Shown here: piece after piece, positions 42,111 to 51,714 of the stretch | How positions within the stretch are numbered: position 1 is the first letter of the stretch | Layout: every line of letters starts with the position of its first letter | Assembly: GCF_003443735.1 (NCBI RefSeq) | Contig: NZ_CP031969.1 | Coordinates: 7,812,001 to 7,876,000, forward strand | DNA from: Streptomyces sp. CC0208 | GTDB lineage: Bacteria; Actinomycetota; Actinomycetes; Streptomycetales; Streptomycetaceae | Direction: 5' to 3' | DNA length: 64,000 nucleotides | Program-made: the position numbers and the translations under genes | Notes under the pieces: generated by a model | Told to the model about the DNA's origin: nothing | What the model saw: the letters and a program-made list of their open reading frames with translations, nothing else | The model's database searches: none

Positions 42111-42123
42111 CATATCGGATATG
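42111..42123. promoter_or_regulatory. Short palindrome upstream of the sensor phosphatase
   Basis: CATATC (42111-42116), one base, GATATG (42118-42123), AT-rich for this genome and 42 bases before the start at 42165. A possible operator or promoter element. Confidence 0.4.
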
Positions 42124-42164
42124 TCGGAAGAGGTGCTCGTAAGGGTTGACTGGCGAAGGCGCGA

Positions 42165-45053
42165 GTGAGGCGGAGCGTGGTTCGGGTCGGCGAAGATCCC
42201 ATACCGGCGGGGAGTGTGCCAGGCGGCACAGGGCCCGCCAGTTTCCGTGAGCGGTTCCTGCAGGGTGAGCCGGTCGAGGCAGGCGTGCGCACGTCGATCC
42301 TGAATTCCTGGCGGCGTTGCCGGATCCTGGGGCTGTCGCCGGACCAGTCCGACCTTCCCTTCCGGGAGGACCTCGAACCGGACGGACGGATCATCCGCGC
42401 GGCCGTTCCGGTGCTCGACCGGCTGCAGGCAATGTTCGCCGGCAGCGCGATGAACATCTCCGTCGCCGATGCGACCGGGACGGTTCTCCTGCGCCGTTTC
42501 GGAGAAGCGTCACTGGCCAGAGTTCTCCCGGACATCCAGACTGTCCCCGGGTTCGTGTTCGCCGAGAAGGTCGCAGGTACCAACGGCATCGGTCTCGCCC
42601 TGGCCGAGCGCCAACCCATCCGGGTCTACGGTGCCGAGCACTTCGCCGAGCGCTCCCAGGGCAGTGCCTGCCGTGCGCTTCCCGTCCGCGACCCGCTCAG
42701 CGGCCACATCGAGGGCGTCCTGTGCTTCGGCTATCCCCGCAGCGCCGAGGACCCGGCGCTGGACACCGTGATACGCAAGGCGGCCGAGACCATCGAGCGG
42801 CGGCTGCTCGGGCAGAGTTCCTCGCGTGAGCGCGCTTTGCTGCAGGCGTACCTGGACAGCGGAGCCGAGGCCGCTGCAGGTCTTCGACACCGCATGGCGG
42901 TGCGGGAACTGGCCGTGGAGATGAGCCCCCGCGACCGGGCGATCCTCATGGAGAAGGCCGCCGAGCTGATCGCGTGCGCGCAGCGGGCCTGCGTCGACGT
43001 GCCCCTGTCCGACGGCCGTCGGGTCACGCTCGTGAGCCGGCCGATGACGAGTGCCTCCGGAGTGCAGGGCTTCGCTGTCGAGGCCGTCGTCCCCGGTCCC
43101 TCACCGCACGAGCCCCTCGCCCTCCCGCGTCAGGTCCACGAGCCGCTGGGCCCGTCCGCCGAGCTTGCCGTCGCCACGTCCCTCTCCTTCTCCGGGACGG
43201 TTCTCGACGTGGCGCCCGGGCAGCTCCACGTCAGCCTGCCGGCGGAGTACGTTCCCGGCATGGAGCACGGCCCCGTCGCCCTGGGCGTCGAGCGCGTCAC
43301 GGCCGGCGACGGCACGACGGACGAGCACTCCGACTCCCCGCCCCCGGCGAGAGGGTTCATGATGGTGGGGGAGCCGCACGTGGGGACCTACGCCCTGGCC
43401 GCGCGCCGCCGCCTGGAATTGCTGTCCGAGGCCGGCGTCCGCATAGGCACCACTCTGGATGTGCGCAGTACCGCCAGGGAGCTCGCCGAGTCGGCGGTGC
43501 CGCAACTGGCCGACTTCGTGACCATCGACCTGCCGGAAGCCGTGCTCCGCGGCGAGGAGTCCGCCGATCCCCGCGTCGACCTACGCCGTACGGTGGTCCA
43601 CGGCATCCATGACGACTGTCCCTTCCACCCGGTCGGCAAGCAGGTCGCCTACGGTCCGACGATGCCGCAGTCGCGGTGCCTGACGAGCGGCCAGGCAGTG
43701 CTTGAACCGGACCTGAAGGCTGCCGCGGGCTGGTTCGCGCAGGACCCCGAGCACTCCGCACAGCTGCTGAGCCACGTCCACTCCCTCATCGCGGCGCCCC
43801 TGGTCGCCCGCGGCGCAGTCCTGGGCGTGGTCGGCTTCTACCGCGCGCAGGACTCGCCGGCGTTCGGGGACGACGACCGGTCGCTGGCCCAGGAACTGGC
43901 CGCCCGTGCCGCACTGTCCATCGACAACGCCCGGCGCTACACGCGCGAACGTGCCATGGTCCTGGCCCTGCAGCGCAGCCTGCTCCCGCACGGCGTGCCG
44001 GACCAGGACGCCGTCGAGGTCGCCCATCGCTACCTGCCCGCCGAATCCGACGTGGGAGGTGACTGGTACGACGTCATCCCCCTGTCCGGCAGCCGCATCG
44101 GACTCTTCGTCGGCGACGTCGTCGGCCACGGCATGCTCTCCGCCGCCACCATGGGACGGCTGCGCACGGCCGCCCGCAGTTTCGCCGAACTCGACTTCCC
44201 TCCGGACGAGGTCCTCACCCACCTCGACAAACTCGTGGGACGCCTGGACCGGGAGGACCCCGGCGCCGTGGACGCGGGCATCATCGGCGCGACCTGTCTC
44301 TACGCCATCTACGACCCGACCACACAGCGGTGCACCATGGCCCGGGCCGCCCATCCCCCGCCCGCTCTGGTCCGCCCCGACGGCACCGTGTGGTTCCCCG
44401 ACCTGCCCGCCGGACCGCCGCTCGGCCTCGGCGGTCTGCCATTCGAAGCCGCCGAGCTCGACCTCCCCGAGAACAGCCAGCTGGTCCTCTACACCGACGG
44501 GCTCATCGAGGACCGCCACCGCGACGTCGACGTGGTCCTCGATCAGCTGCGCGCCACGCTGGCCCAAGCGAACGGCACACCCGACGCGACCTGCGAGGCG
44601 ATACTCGACACGGTGGCTCCCGCCCACCCCTGCGACGACATCGCCGTGCTCGTCGCCCGCACCCACGCCCTCGACCCCCAGCGGATCGCCACCTGGGACC
44701 TGCCCGCCGACCCGGCCCTGGTCAGCGAGGTGCGCGCCTCCGCCACCCGGCAACTGACCGACTGGGGACTCGACGAGGCCGCGTTCGCCGCTGAACTGGT
44801 GCTCAGCGAGCTGGTCACGAACGCCATCCGCCATGGCGCAGGGCCCATCCGGGTACGGCTGCTCCACGACCGCACCCTGATCTGCGAGGTCTCCGACACC
44901 AGCAACACCGCCCCGCACCTGCGTCGAGCGGCCAGCACCGACGAGGGCGGCCGCGGCCTGTTCCTCGTCGCGCAGCTGGCGCAGAGCTGGGGCGCGCGCT
45001 ACACCCAGCAGGGCAAGGTCATCTGGGCCGAATGCGGGCTTGAGGGGGCCTGA
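42165..45053 (+). CDS. SpoIIE-type PP2C phosphatase with AcoR-like sensor, GAF and kinase-like domains
   Basis: This 962-aa multidomain protein begins with an AcoR-like sensor (about 1-270: SWRRCRILGLSP, VAGTNGIGLALAERQPIRVYGAEHF), then a STAS/regulator-like linker, a GAF domain (about 415-595) and a SpoIIE PP2C core (DVGGDWYDVIPL, GDVVGHGMLSAATMG). It ends with an RsbW-like ATPase (LVLSELVTNAIRHGAG, GRGLFLVAQLAQSWG). It can therefore both dephosphorylate and perhaps phosphorylate anti-sigma-antagonist proteins. GTG at 42165 follows AAGG; another GTG lies 4 codons on. It lies immediately upstream of a sugar ABC importer. Confidence 0.92.
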   Translation: MRRSVVRVGEDPIPAGSVPGGTGPASFRERFLQGEPVEAGVRTSILNSWRRCRILGLSPDQSDLPFREDLEPDGRIIRAAVPVLDRLQAMFAGSAMNISVADATGTVLLRRFGEASLARVLPDIQTVPGFVFAEKVAGTNGIGLALAERQPIRVYGAEHFAERSQGSACRALPVRDPLSGHIEGVLCFGYPRSAEDPALDTVIRKAAETIERRLLGQSSSRERALLQAYLDSGAEAAAGLRHRMAVRELAVEMSPRDRAILMEKAAELIACAQRACVDVPLSDGRRVTLVSRPMTSASGVQGFAVEAVVPGPSPHEPLALPRQVHEPLGPSAELAVATSLSFSGTVLDVAPGQLHVSLPAEYVPGMEHGPVALGVERVTAGDGTTDEHSDSPPPARGFMMVGEPHVGTYALAARRRLELLSEAGVRIGTTLDVRSTARELAESAVPQLADFVTIDLPEAVLRGEESADPRVDLRRTVVHGIHDDCPFHPVGKQVAYGPTMPQSRCLTSGQAVLEPDLKAAAGWFAQDPEHSAQLLSHVHSLIAAPLVARGAVLGVVGFYRAQDSPAFGDDDRSLAQELAARAALSIDNARRYTRERAMVLALQRSLLPHGVPDQDAVEVAHRYLPAESDVGGDWYDVIPLSGSRIGLFVGDVVGHGMLSAATMGRLRTAARSFAELDFPPDEVLTHLDKLVGRLDREDPGAVDAGIIGATCLYAIYDPTTQRCTMARAAHPPPALVRPDGTVWFPDLPAGPPLGLGGLPFEAAELDLPENSQLVLYTDGLIEDRHRDVDVVLDQLRATLAQANGTPDATCEAILDTVAPAHPCDDIAVLVARTHALDPQRIATWDLPADPALVSEVRASATRQLTDWGLDEAAFAAELVLSELVTNAIRHGAGPIRVRLLHDRTLICEVSDTSNTAPHLRRAASTDEGGRGLFLVAQLAQSWGARYTQQGKVIWAECGLEGA

Positions 45054-45187
45054 GGCGCCGGCCCGGCGATTCGCTGCTCCGTTGGGGTGACAGAGAGCAG
45101 CCAGATGTCTAAAAATGTACGACATGTGACGCTAATATCACTGATGCGCATCGGGAAGAACACGACAGGTCCGACCCGGGAGAGCCC

Positions 45188-46747
45188 GTGCACGAGGCCC
45201 ACGACACCTCTGCGCATGCGGTGCCGCCCTTCGGGGCGGAACCTCTGGTCCGTGTCCGCGGACTTGCCAAGCGCTTCGGGGGAACCCTCGCGCTGGCCGG
45301 GGTCGATCTCGATGTCCACGCCGGCAGCGTCCTCGCTCTCCTCGGTCCCAACGGTGCCGGGAAGTCCACGCTCATCAAGGTGCTCGCCGGCGTTCACCAC
45401 GCCGACTCGGGGCAGGTCACCGTGGCCGGGCACCCGCTCGGGAGCCGCGCCGCTGCCCGGCACATGTCCTTCATCCATCAGGATCTCGGGCTGGTGGAGT
45501 GGATGACGGTAGCCGAGAACATCGCTCTGAGCGCCGGGTATCCGCGCCGCGCCGGACTGATCTCCTGGCGGCTCACCCGAGAACACTGCACCGAGGCCCT
45601 GCGGGCCGTCGCCGGACATCTCGACCCCGACACGCCGATCTCCCGCCTCGCCCCGGCCGAGCGTTCCCTTGTCGCCGTCGCACGAGCCCTGGCGGCACGG
45701 GCGAGCCTCATCGTCCTCGACGAGCCGACCGCCCGCCTGCCCGCCGCGGACTGCACCCGGCTGTTCCGGGTGCTGCACACCCTGCGCGACCGGGGGCACG
45801 GCATCCTCTACGTCAGCCATCGCCTGGACGAGGTGTACGAGGTCGCCGACACCTTCGCCGTGCTGCGCGACGGACGCCTGGTCAGCCACGGCTCGCCGGC
45901 GAGCCACCCTCCTGCCCGCCTGGTGCGCGCCATCACCGGCGAGGGGCCGATCGATCACCGCCCCGCCACCGCCCCGGCCACCGCCCCGGCCGGCGGCCCG
46001 GCCGTTCTGACCCTGGACGGGGTGCGCACCCCCGACGCGGGACCGGTCAGTCTGGAGCTCCGGCGGGGGGAAGTCCTCGGCCTGGTCGGCCTCACGGGCG
46101 CCGGACACCTGGGCCTCGCCCGAGCCCTTGCGGGCGCCCGGCCCCTCCTCGGCGGCCGGGCCCTTCTCGGCGGTCGCCCGTACCGTCCCCGTACGGTTGC
46201 GGACGCCGTCGGACGGGGTGTCGCCCTCGTACCCGGTGACAGACAGCGGGAGGGCTGCCTCGCCGAGCTGACCGTACGGGAGAACCTTCTGGCCAACCCC
46301 CGGGCGGGAGGCAGGTCGGCGCTGAGCTGGATCAGCCCCCGCCGCGAACGCGCCGAGGCCGGCACCCTGATCGAACGGCTCTCGGTGCGTCCCGACGACA
46401 GCGAGGCCGCCATCGCCACGCTGTCCGGGGGGAACCAGCAGAAGGTCATGATCGGCCGGTGGCTGCGGCCGGCCCTGCGCCTGCTGATCCTCGAGGAACC
46501 GACGGCGAGCGTGGACATCGGTGCCAAAGCCGCGATCCACCGCCTCATCGACGAGGCGCTCGCCGCCGGCCTCGCGGTCCTCCTCATCTCCAGCGACTTC
46601 GAGGAGGTCGCGGGCGTGTGTCGGCGCGCCCTGGTCTTCGTCCGCGGATCCGTGACGACCGAGCTGACCGGCCCGGCCCTCACGGTCACCGAGCTCACGC
46701 GGGCGGCTTCGGCCCTGCCCTCCTCCGGAACCGCGGCGAATCCGTGA
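45188..46747 (+). CDS. Sugar ABC importer ATPase, two-domain (RbsA/MglA type)
   Basis: This 519-aa protein has two ATPase modules. The first has Walker A LGPNGAGKST and Walker B LIVLDEPTARL with a LAPAERSL signature variant. The second has a degenerate Walker A (VGLTGAGHLG) but an intact signature LSGGNQQKVMIGRWL. This is the usual RbsA/XylG asymmetry. A proline/alanine linker (PATAPATAPAGGPA) joins them. GTG at 45188 has GGAG at 6 bases. Its end overlaps the permease start as GTGA. Confidence 0.94.
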   Translation: MHEAHDTSAHAVPPFGAEPLVRVRGLAKRFGGTLALAGVDLDVHAGSVLALLGPNGAGKSTLIKVLAGVHHADSGQVTVAGHPLGSRAAARHMSFIHQDLGLVEWMTVAENIALSAGYPRRAGLISWRLTREHCTEALRAVAGHLDPDTPISRLAPAERSLVAVARALAARASLIVLDEPTARLPAADCTRLFRVLHTLRDRGHGILYVSHRLDEVYEVADTFAVLRDGRLVSHGSPASHPPARLVRAITGEGPIDHRPATAPATAPAGGPAVLTLDGVRTPDAGPVSLELRRGEVLGLVGLTGAGHLGLARALAGARPLLGGRALLGGRPYRPRTVADAVGRGVALVPGDRQREGCLAELTVRENLLANPRAGGRSALSWISPRRERAEAGTLIERLSVRPDDSEAAIATLSGGNQQKVMIGRWLRPALRLLILEEPTASVDIGAKAAIHRLIDEALAAGLAVLLISSDFEEVAGVCRRALVFVRGSVTTELTGPALTVTELTRAASALPSSGTAANP

Positions 46748-47850
46748 CCGGCTCCCCCTCTCCGGCTGCGCCCCCGCCACGGCCGCGTCGCCCGGGACCA
46801 CCGAGGCGACTCGCCCGACTGCACGGCCGGAGCGGGCAATTCATCGGCGCCTACGGCCTCCTGACCCTCACCGCCCTGCTCTTCCTGATCTTCTCCCTCA
46901 CCCTGCCGCGTACCTTTCCCACCCGGGACACCGTCGACTCGATCCTGTTCAACCAGTCGATCCCGGCCGTCCTCGCACTCGCCGCGATGGTCCCCATCGT
47001 GACCGGCGCGTTCGACCTCTCCATCGGCTACGGTCTCGGCCTGGCGCACGTCATGGTGATGCAGCTCGTCGTGGGCGACGGGTGGCCCTGGCCGCTCGCC
47101 TGCCTCACGGTGATCGCCGGAGGGGGTGTGGTGGGTGTCCTCAACGGTGTCGTCGTCGAATTCGGGCGGATCGATTCGTTCATCGCCACGCTCGGTACCG
47201 GCAGCATGATGTACGCGGTGACCGGATGGGTCACCGGCGGCAGCCGGATCGTCCCTGGCCCGCAAGGCCTGCCGGCCGCCTTCACCGACATCTACAACTC
47301 GACGTTCCTCGGCCTGCCGGTTCCCGCCTTTTACGTGCTCGCCCTCGCGGTCGCTCTCTGGGTGGTCCTGGAGCGGCTGCCGCTCGGCAGGTACCTGCAC
47401 GTCATCGGGTCGAACCCGCGCGCCGCCGACCTGGTCGGCATCCCGACCCGCAGGTACACCGTCTACGCCTTCGCCGCGTCGGGACTGATCGTCGGCTTCG
47501 ACGGAGTGCTGCTCGCGGCCCAGCAGCAGATCGGCAATCCCAGCGTCGGCCTCGACTACCTGCTGCCCGCGTTCGTCGGGGCCCTCCTCGGCTCCACCGC
47601 CGTCAAACCAGGGCGCCCCAACGCCCTGGGCACCCTCGTCGCCGTTGCCGTCCTCGCCGTCGGCCTCACCGGCATCGCCCAGATGGGCGGCGACTTCTGG
47701 ACGGTCCCGTTGTTCTACGGCGGCACCCTGCTCCTCGCCGTCGGACTGGCCGGCTGGTCCGCTCGTCGCCGACTGCGTACCGGTGCGGTCGTCACCCGCG
47801 ATTCGCCCGCCGGGACACAGGACGACGGCACGCCGGGCAGCCCTCCATGA
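46744..47850 (+). CDS. Sugar ABC importer permease (RbsC type)
   Basis: This 368-aa permease has about ten hydrophobic helices and the family signature region NGVVVEFGRIDSFIATLGTGSMMYAVTGWVTGGSRIV. The GTG start overlaps the ATPase stop by 4 bases, and its own stop overlaps an ATG of the binding protein frame (ATGA). The first 35 residues are proline/arginine-rich. Pentose or related sugar transport is inferred from family. Confidence 0.93.
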   Translation: MTGSPSPAAPPPRPRRPGPPRRLARLHGRSGQFIGAYGLLTLTALLFLIFSLTLPRTFPTRDTVDSILFNQSIPAVLALAAMVPIVTGAFDLSIGYGLGLAHVMVMQLVVGDGWPWPLACLTVIAGGGVVGVLNGVVVEFGRIDSFIATLGTGSMMYAVTGWVTGGSRIVPGPQGLPAAFTDIYNSTFLGLPVPAFYVLALAVALWVVLERLPLGRYLHVIGSNPRAADLVGIPTRRYTVYAFAASGLIVGFDGVLLAAQQQIGNPSVGLDYLLPAFVGALLGSTAVKPGRPNALGTLVAVAVLAVGLTGIAQMGGDFWTVPLFYGGTLLLAVGLAGWSARRRLRTGAVVTRDSPAGTQDDGTPGSPP

Positions 47851-47906
47851 CCCACGCCGCGCGCACCGCCGGAGCGCCCGGACGGCATTCTCCGCAAGGA
47901 GCTTCC

Positions 47907-49067
47907 GTGCACCGCAACCGCAACACTCCCACCGTCCGCAACGCGCGGTCCGCTGCCACCGCCGTGGTGGTCGCGCTCTTCGTGCTGGCCGGCTGTGAAC
48001 GTGGCTCGTCGAGCGGCCCGGCGCACTCCACCTCGGGTCCGAGCGGCTGCCCCGCGGCCCAGACCAGGGCCCAGGCCGCCGTCAGCCGGGCGGAGCGGAC
48101 CGACATCCCCTGGAACGGACCGACCAGCGGTCCCACCGCGGTGGCCGGCAAGACCATCGTCTACGTCGCCCAGACCATGACCAATCCCGGAGTCGCGGGC
48201 GCCGCGGACAGCGTGCGGAAAGCCGCACGCGTCATCGGCTGGCACGTCCGGGTGATCGACGGTGGCGGCACCCCCGCCGGCATCCAGGCGGCGATGAGCG
48301 AGGCCGTGGACGTCAGACCCTCGGGCATCGTCATCGGGGGCTTCGACCCGGGCTCGACCTCGCAGCAGGTGGCGCGCGCGAACACGGCAGGCATCCCGCT
48401 CATCGGCTGGCACGCGGTCGCTTCCCCCGGTCCCAGCCGGCGACCCAGGCTCTTCACCAACGTCACCACCAAAGTCGAGGACGTGGCCAGAGCCAGTGCG
48501 CAGTGGGTCATCTCGAGCTCCGACGGCACAGCCGGGGCCGTGGTCTTCACCGATGCCTCGGTCCCCTTCGCCAAGTACAAGTCCGACCTGATCAGGAAGG
48601 AGCTGGCCACCTGCGCGGGGGTAGAGCTGCTGGCGTACGAGAACATCCCGATCCCGGATGCCGGCAGCCGCACTCCCCGGGAGATCTCCTCCCTGCTTTC
48701 CCGCTTCCAGGAGAGATGGACCCACTCCGTCGCCATCAACGACCTGTACTTCGCCGATGCCGCCCCGGCGTTCCGCGCGGCCGGCAAGAAAGGGGCCGGC
48801 CCGCCCTTCAACATCGGCGCCGGCGACGGCGACCCCTCCGCCTTCCAGCGCATCAACAGCGAGCAGTACCAGGCGGCCACCGTGCCGGAGCCGCTGTCCC
48901 TGCAAGGCTGGCAGATCGTCGACGAGTTCAATCGCGCCTTCTCGGGCCGGCCGGCCAGCGGGTATGTGGCCCCCGTCCACATCAGCACGGCCGACAACAG
49001 CCACGGCGCCACGACCTGGGATCCGGCGGGATACCGGGAGGCGTACCGGAAGATCTGGGGCACGTGA
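47907..49067 (+). CDS. Sugar ABC importer substrate-binding lipoprotein
   Basis: This 386-aa periplasmic-binding-protein-like (RbsB/XylF type) lipoprotein has a signal with lipobox LAGC (about residue 28) and the core TIVYVAQTMTNPGVAGAADSVRKAARVIGWHVRVIDGG. GTG at 47907 has AAGGAG at ideal spacing. An ATG at 47847 overlapping the permease stop would add 20 residues before the signal and is less likely. The protein presents sugar to the permease outside the membrane. Confidence 0.93.
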   Translation: MHRNRNTPTVRNARSAATAVVVALFVLAGCERGSSSGPAHSTSGPSGCPAAQTRAQAAVSRAERTDIPWNGPTSGPTAVAGKTIVYVAQTMTNPGVAGAADSVRKAARVIGWHVRVIDGGGTPAGIQAAMSEAVDVRPSGIVIGGFDPGSTSQQVARANTAGIPLIGWHAVASPGPSRRPRLFTNVTTKVEDVARASAQWVISSSDGTAGAVVFTDASVPFAKYKSDLIRKELATCAGVELLAYENIPIPDAGSRTPREISSLLSRFQERWTHSVAINDLYFADAAPAFRAAGKKGAGPPFNIGAGDGDPSAFQRINSEQYQAATVPEPLSLQGWQIVDEFNRAFSGRPASGYVAPVHISTADNSHGATTWDPAGYREAYRKIWGT

Positions 49068-49086
49068 CAGCCGCGGTGGGAACTGG

Positions 49087-51615
49087 TCAACGCGGCGGGG
49101 CGTACTCGGTGAGCAGGAGCGCGATGTCGTCCGCCCTGTCGGGGGAAGCGTGGCAGGCATCCCGCAGCAGCCCGTCGGCCAGATCGTCCAGGCCGCCCCC
49201 GCCGAGCCGGGCCAGCGACCCCCGAAGCCGCTCGACGTCGGAGCCGATGTCCGAGTCGCGCCTCTCGATCAACCCGTCCGTGTAGAGGACCAGGACCGAC
49301 CCGGGAGCCAGACGCAGCTCCGACTCCGGAAAGCGAGCCGTCGCGTCGATGCCGAGCAGTGGGCCGCCGGGCACATCCAGGATCTTGGTGTGCCCGTCGG
49401 GCAGGCGCAGCAGGGGCGGGAGATGGCCCGCGCGGACGATGCGCACGATCCCCGAGCGGGGATGCAGTTGGGCGTAGCAGCAGCTGGCGAGGAGCACCGG
49501 GTCGAGGTCCATGTGGAGCCGGTTGGTGCCGGCGGCGACGTCGCTCGGGCGGTGGCCGGCGGCGACGAATGCCCGCATGGCGCTGCGTAGTTGGCCCATG
49601 GCGGCCGCGGCGGGGACGTTGTGCCCCTCGACGTCCCCGACGATCAGTGCGACTTCGTCGCCGGTGGGGATGACGTCGTACCAGTCGCCGCCGATGTCCA
49701 TACCCTTGGTGCCCGGTAGATAACGCCCCGTGACGCGCAGCCCTGGCAGAGTGGGCAGCCGGCGCGGCAGCAGCGCGTTCTGCAGGCCGCGGGCGAGGGC
49801 GAATTCGGCGTCGTAGAGTCTGGCGCGTTCCAGAGCCTGGCCGATCAGGCCGCCCAGCGCGGTGAGGACTCCGCGCTCCTCGTCGTGGAAGCGGTGGACG
49901 TCGTCGAAGCCGAGAATGCAGGCGCCGACCGGGCGGTTCGAGGCGATCAGCGGCAGGAACGCCCAGGAGTTGGTCGGACCCACCATGAGCTCGGGGTAGC
50001 TCTCGCGGAGCTGCTCCCGGGACTCGATGAACAGCGGGACCCCGGAGGTCAGCGCGTCCGTCACGGGCAGCCGGGCGTGCAGCGGGGTGCCTTCGAACCG
50101 GGCGAGAAAGCGTTTCGAGTAGCCGCGCTGAGCGAGCAGGTGCAGGCGCTGTTCCTCCACCACGGCGATCGCCAGCTTCTGGCCGCCGAAGGCCGGCAGC
50201 AACTGGTCGGCGACGGCATCGAACACCTCGACCGCGGTGGCCGCCTCGGTGAGGGCGCTGCCCAGCGTGAGTACCCGGTAGAGGGAACCCACGCGGGGGG
50301 CCGCGGGGGAAGGCGCCGAGGAGAAGGGCGGCCCCTCCTCGGTGACCGGTGCCCCGGGTCCGGTGCCGGCCGGTACGGGCTGCCGTACTCGTGAGGCCCA
50401 TCCCGTCATGCCCTGAGCGCCCGGGTGGAGGGAGAAGACCAGCCACTCGTCCGGCGGGCGGCGCACCAGGAAGGAGACCGGTTGCTGGGAGACGGCGGCG
50501 GCCCGGTAGCGGTCCTCGTACACGGGATCGGCCAGCCAGGGCAGGATGTCCCAGGGGCGCCGGCCGAGCAGTTCGTCCTGGCGGACCCGCAGCAGATCCT
50601 CCAGGCTGTGGTTGGCGTAGGCGAGGCGCCCGTCGGGAGAGAGCGCGAAGAAACCGTCCGCGAGCCGCTCGATCGCCGCCACGGCGGCCATGCCGCTCCC
50701 GGTGTCCAGCACGGCGCCGACCAGGTGGCACGAGGCCTCCGGGTCGTCGGGGCTTTCCGGTACCCGGCCCCACAGTTCGACGACACGGTGTCCACCACGG
50801 CCGTCCAGGATGCGTAGGTGGTGCGCCAGTAGGTGTCCTTCCTCGACCGCGGCGCGGGCGGCGGATCCAAAGCCGGGCAGATCCGCCGGCTCGATGCAGG
50901 CCGTCAGTGTGGCCGCCCGACCGTCGAACGCGCGGGGCGCAATCCCGAAGATCGCGCACAGCTCGTCGTCGGCAGTGAGGGCGCCGGTGTCGAGGTTCCA
51001 GTCGAACAGGCCCACCCGGATCGCCGGAGCGGACGGCAGCGGGACCAGCACGGGAGCCGTCCGCTCGTCGTACTCACCGAGCGTGCCGCGGGCCCGCAGT
51101 CCGGCGAGGGCGGTGCCCAGCCGGTCGGCGGCGGAGCGCAACTGCCCGCGCTGTGCCCTCGACAGTCCGGTCCCGTCCCGCCTGGGCGTCCACACCACGG
51201 CGATGGCGCCGAAGGTCCGCCCGCCCGCCCGTACGGGGACCGATGCAGAGCCGAACGGGTAGGGCAGGGCGATCGAGAGCTGGGGGAAGCGCCGCATCGT
51301 CTCCTCCGCGCCGGCCAGGTGGACCATGCGCCCGGAGCGGCACGCCTCCGCCACGGGCATACGGCTGTTGACCGGGATCCGACGCCACCCGCTGAGCAGT
51401 GAGGGCGGTGTCCCGCAGGACGCGGCCACGACGAGCGAGCGATGGTCGCCGGAGAGCAGGAACACGCTTCCGGTGTGCGCTCCGGTGACCTCCACGGCAT
51501 GGACCACGGCCCTCACCAATGCGTCGTCGCGCTCGGGCGCATCGCTGACACCCGCGGCGCTGAGCGGGTATGAGCTCGATGCCATACCGTTGGCCGACAC
51601 ACTGCCCTCGATCAT
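49087..51615 (-). CDS. SpoIIE-type PP2C phosphatase with GAF and PAS sensors
   Basis: This 842-aa protein has an N-terminal GAF (about 20-160), a PAS-like domain (about 200-295), a second PAS (about 305-400: LSPDGRLAYANHSLEDLLRVRQDELLGRRPWDI), another GAF (about 445-600) and a PP2C core (DIGGDWYDVIP, GDVEGHNVPAAAAMG, VLVLYTDGLIERRDSDIG). It probably dephosphorylates anti-anti-sigma factors in response to light, gas or metabolite signals. It is convergent with the sugar importer, 20 bases apart. Confidence 0.93.
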   Translation of the reverse strand: MIEGSVSANGMASSSYPLSAAGVSDAPERDDALVRAVVHAVEVTGAHTGSVFLLSGDHRSLVVAASCGTPPSLLSGWRRIPVNSRMPVAEACRSGRMVHLAGAEETMRRFPQLSIALPYPFGSASVPVRAGGRTFGAIAVVWTPRRDGTGLSRAQRGQLRSAADRLGTALAGLRARGTLGEYDERTAPVLVPLPSAPAIRVGLFDWNLDTGALTADDELCAIFGIAPRAFDGRAATLTACIEPADLPGFGSAARAAVEEGHLLAHHLRILDGRGGHRVVELWGRVPESPDDPEASCHLVGAVLDTGSGMAAVAAIERLADGFFALSPDGRLAYANHSLEDLLRVRQDELLGRRPWDILPWLADPVYEDRYRAAAVSQQPVSFLVRRPPDEWLVFSLHPGAQGMTGWASRVRQPVPAGTGPGAPVTEEGPPFSSAPSPAAPRVGSLYRVLTLGSALTEAATAVEVFDAVADQLLPAFGGQKLAIAVVEEQRLHLLAQRGYSKRFLARFEGTPLHARLPVTDALTSGVPLFIESREQLRESYPELMVGPTNSWAFLPLIASNRPVGACILGFDDVHRFHDEERGVLTALGGLIGQALERARLYDAEFALARGLQNALLPRRLPTLPGLRVTGRYLPGTKGMDIGGDWYDVIPTGDEVALIVGDVEGHNVPAAAAMGQLRSAMRAFVAAGHRPSDVAAGTNRLHMDLDPVLLASCCYAQLHPRSGIVRIVRAGHLPPLLRLPDGHTKILDVPGGPLLGIDATARFPESELRLAPGSVLVLYTDGLIERRDSDIGSDVERLRGSLARLGGGGLDDLADGLLRDACHASPDRADDIALLLTEYAPPR

Positions 51616-51714
51616 CCATGGAGTGCTCTTCCTATTTTATGGCCATTCCCACCTCTCCGTGCGTGGATGTCGGGCCGGTATGGGTGAGCCGGTTCTGTCC
51701 CCCCTCGCGTCCCG

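Noticed and set aside
45109..45138. AT-rich stretch with ATGT-ACG-ACAT before the sugar importer
   Set aside because: TAATAT could be a -10 element, but no matching -35 or clear operator pair could be supported by eye.
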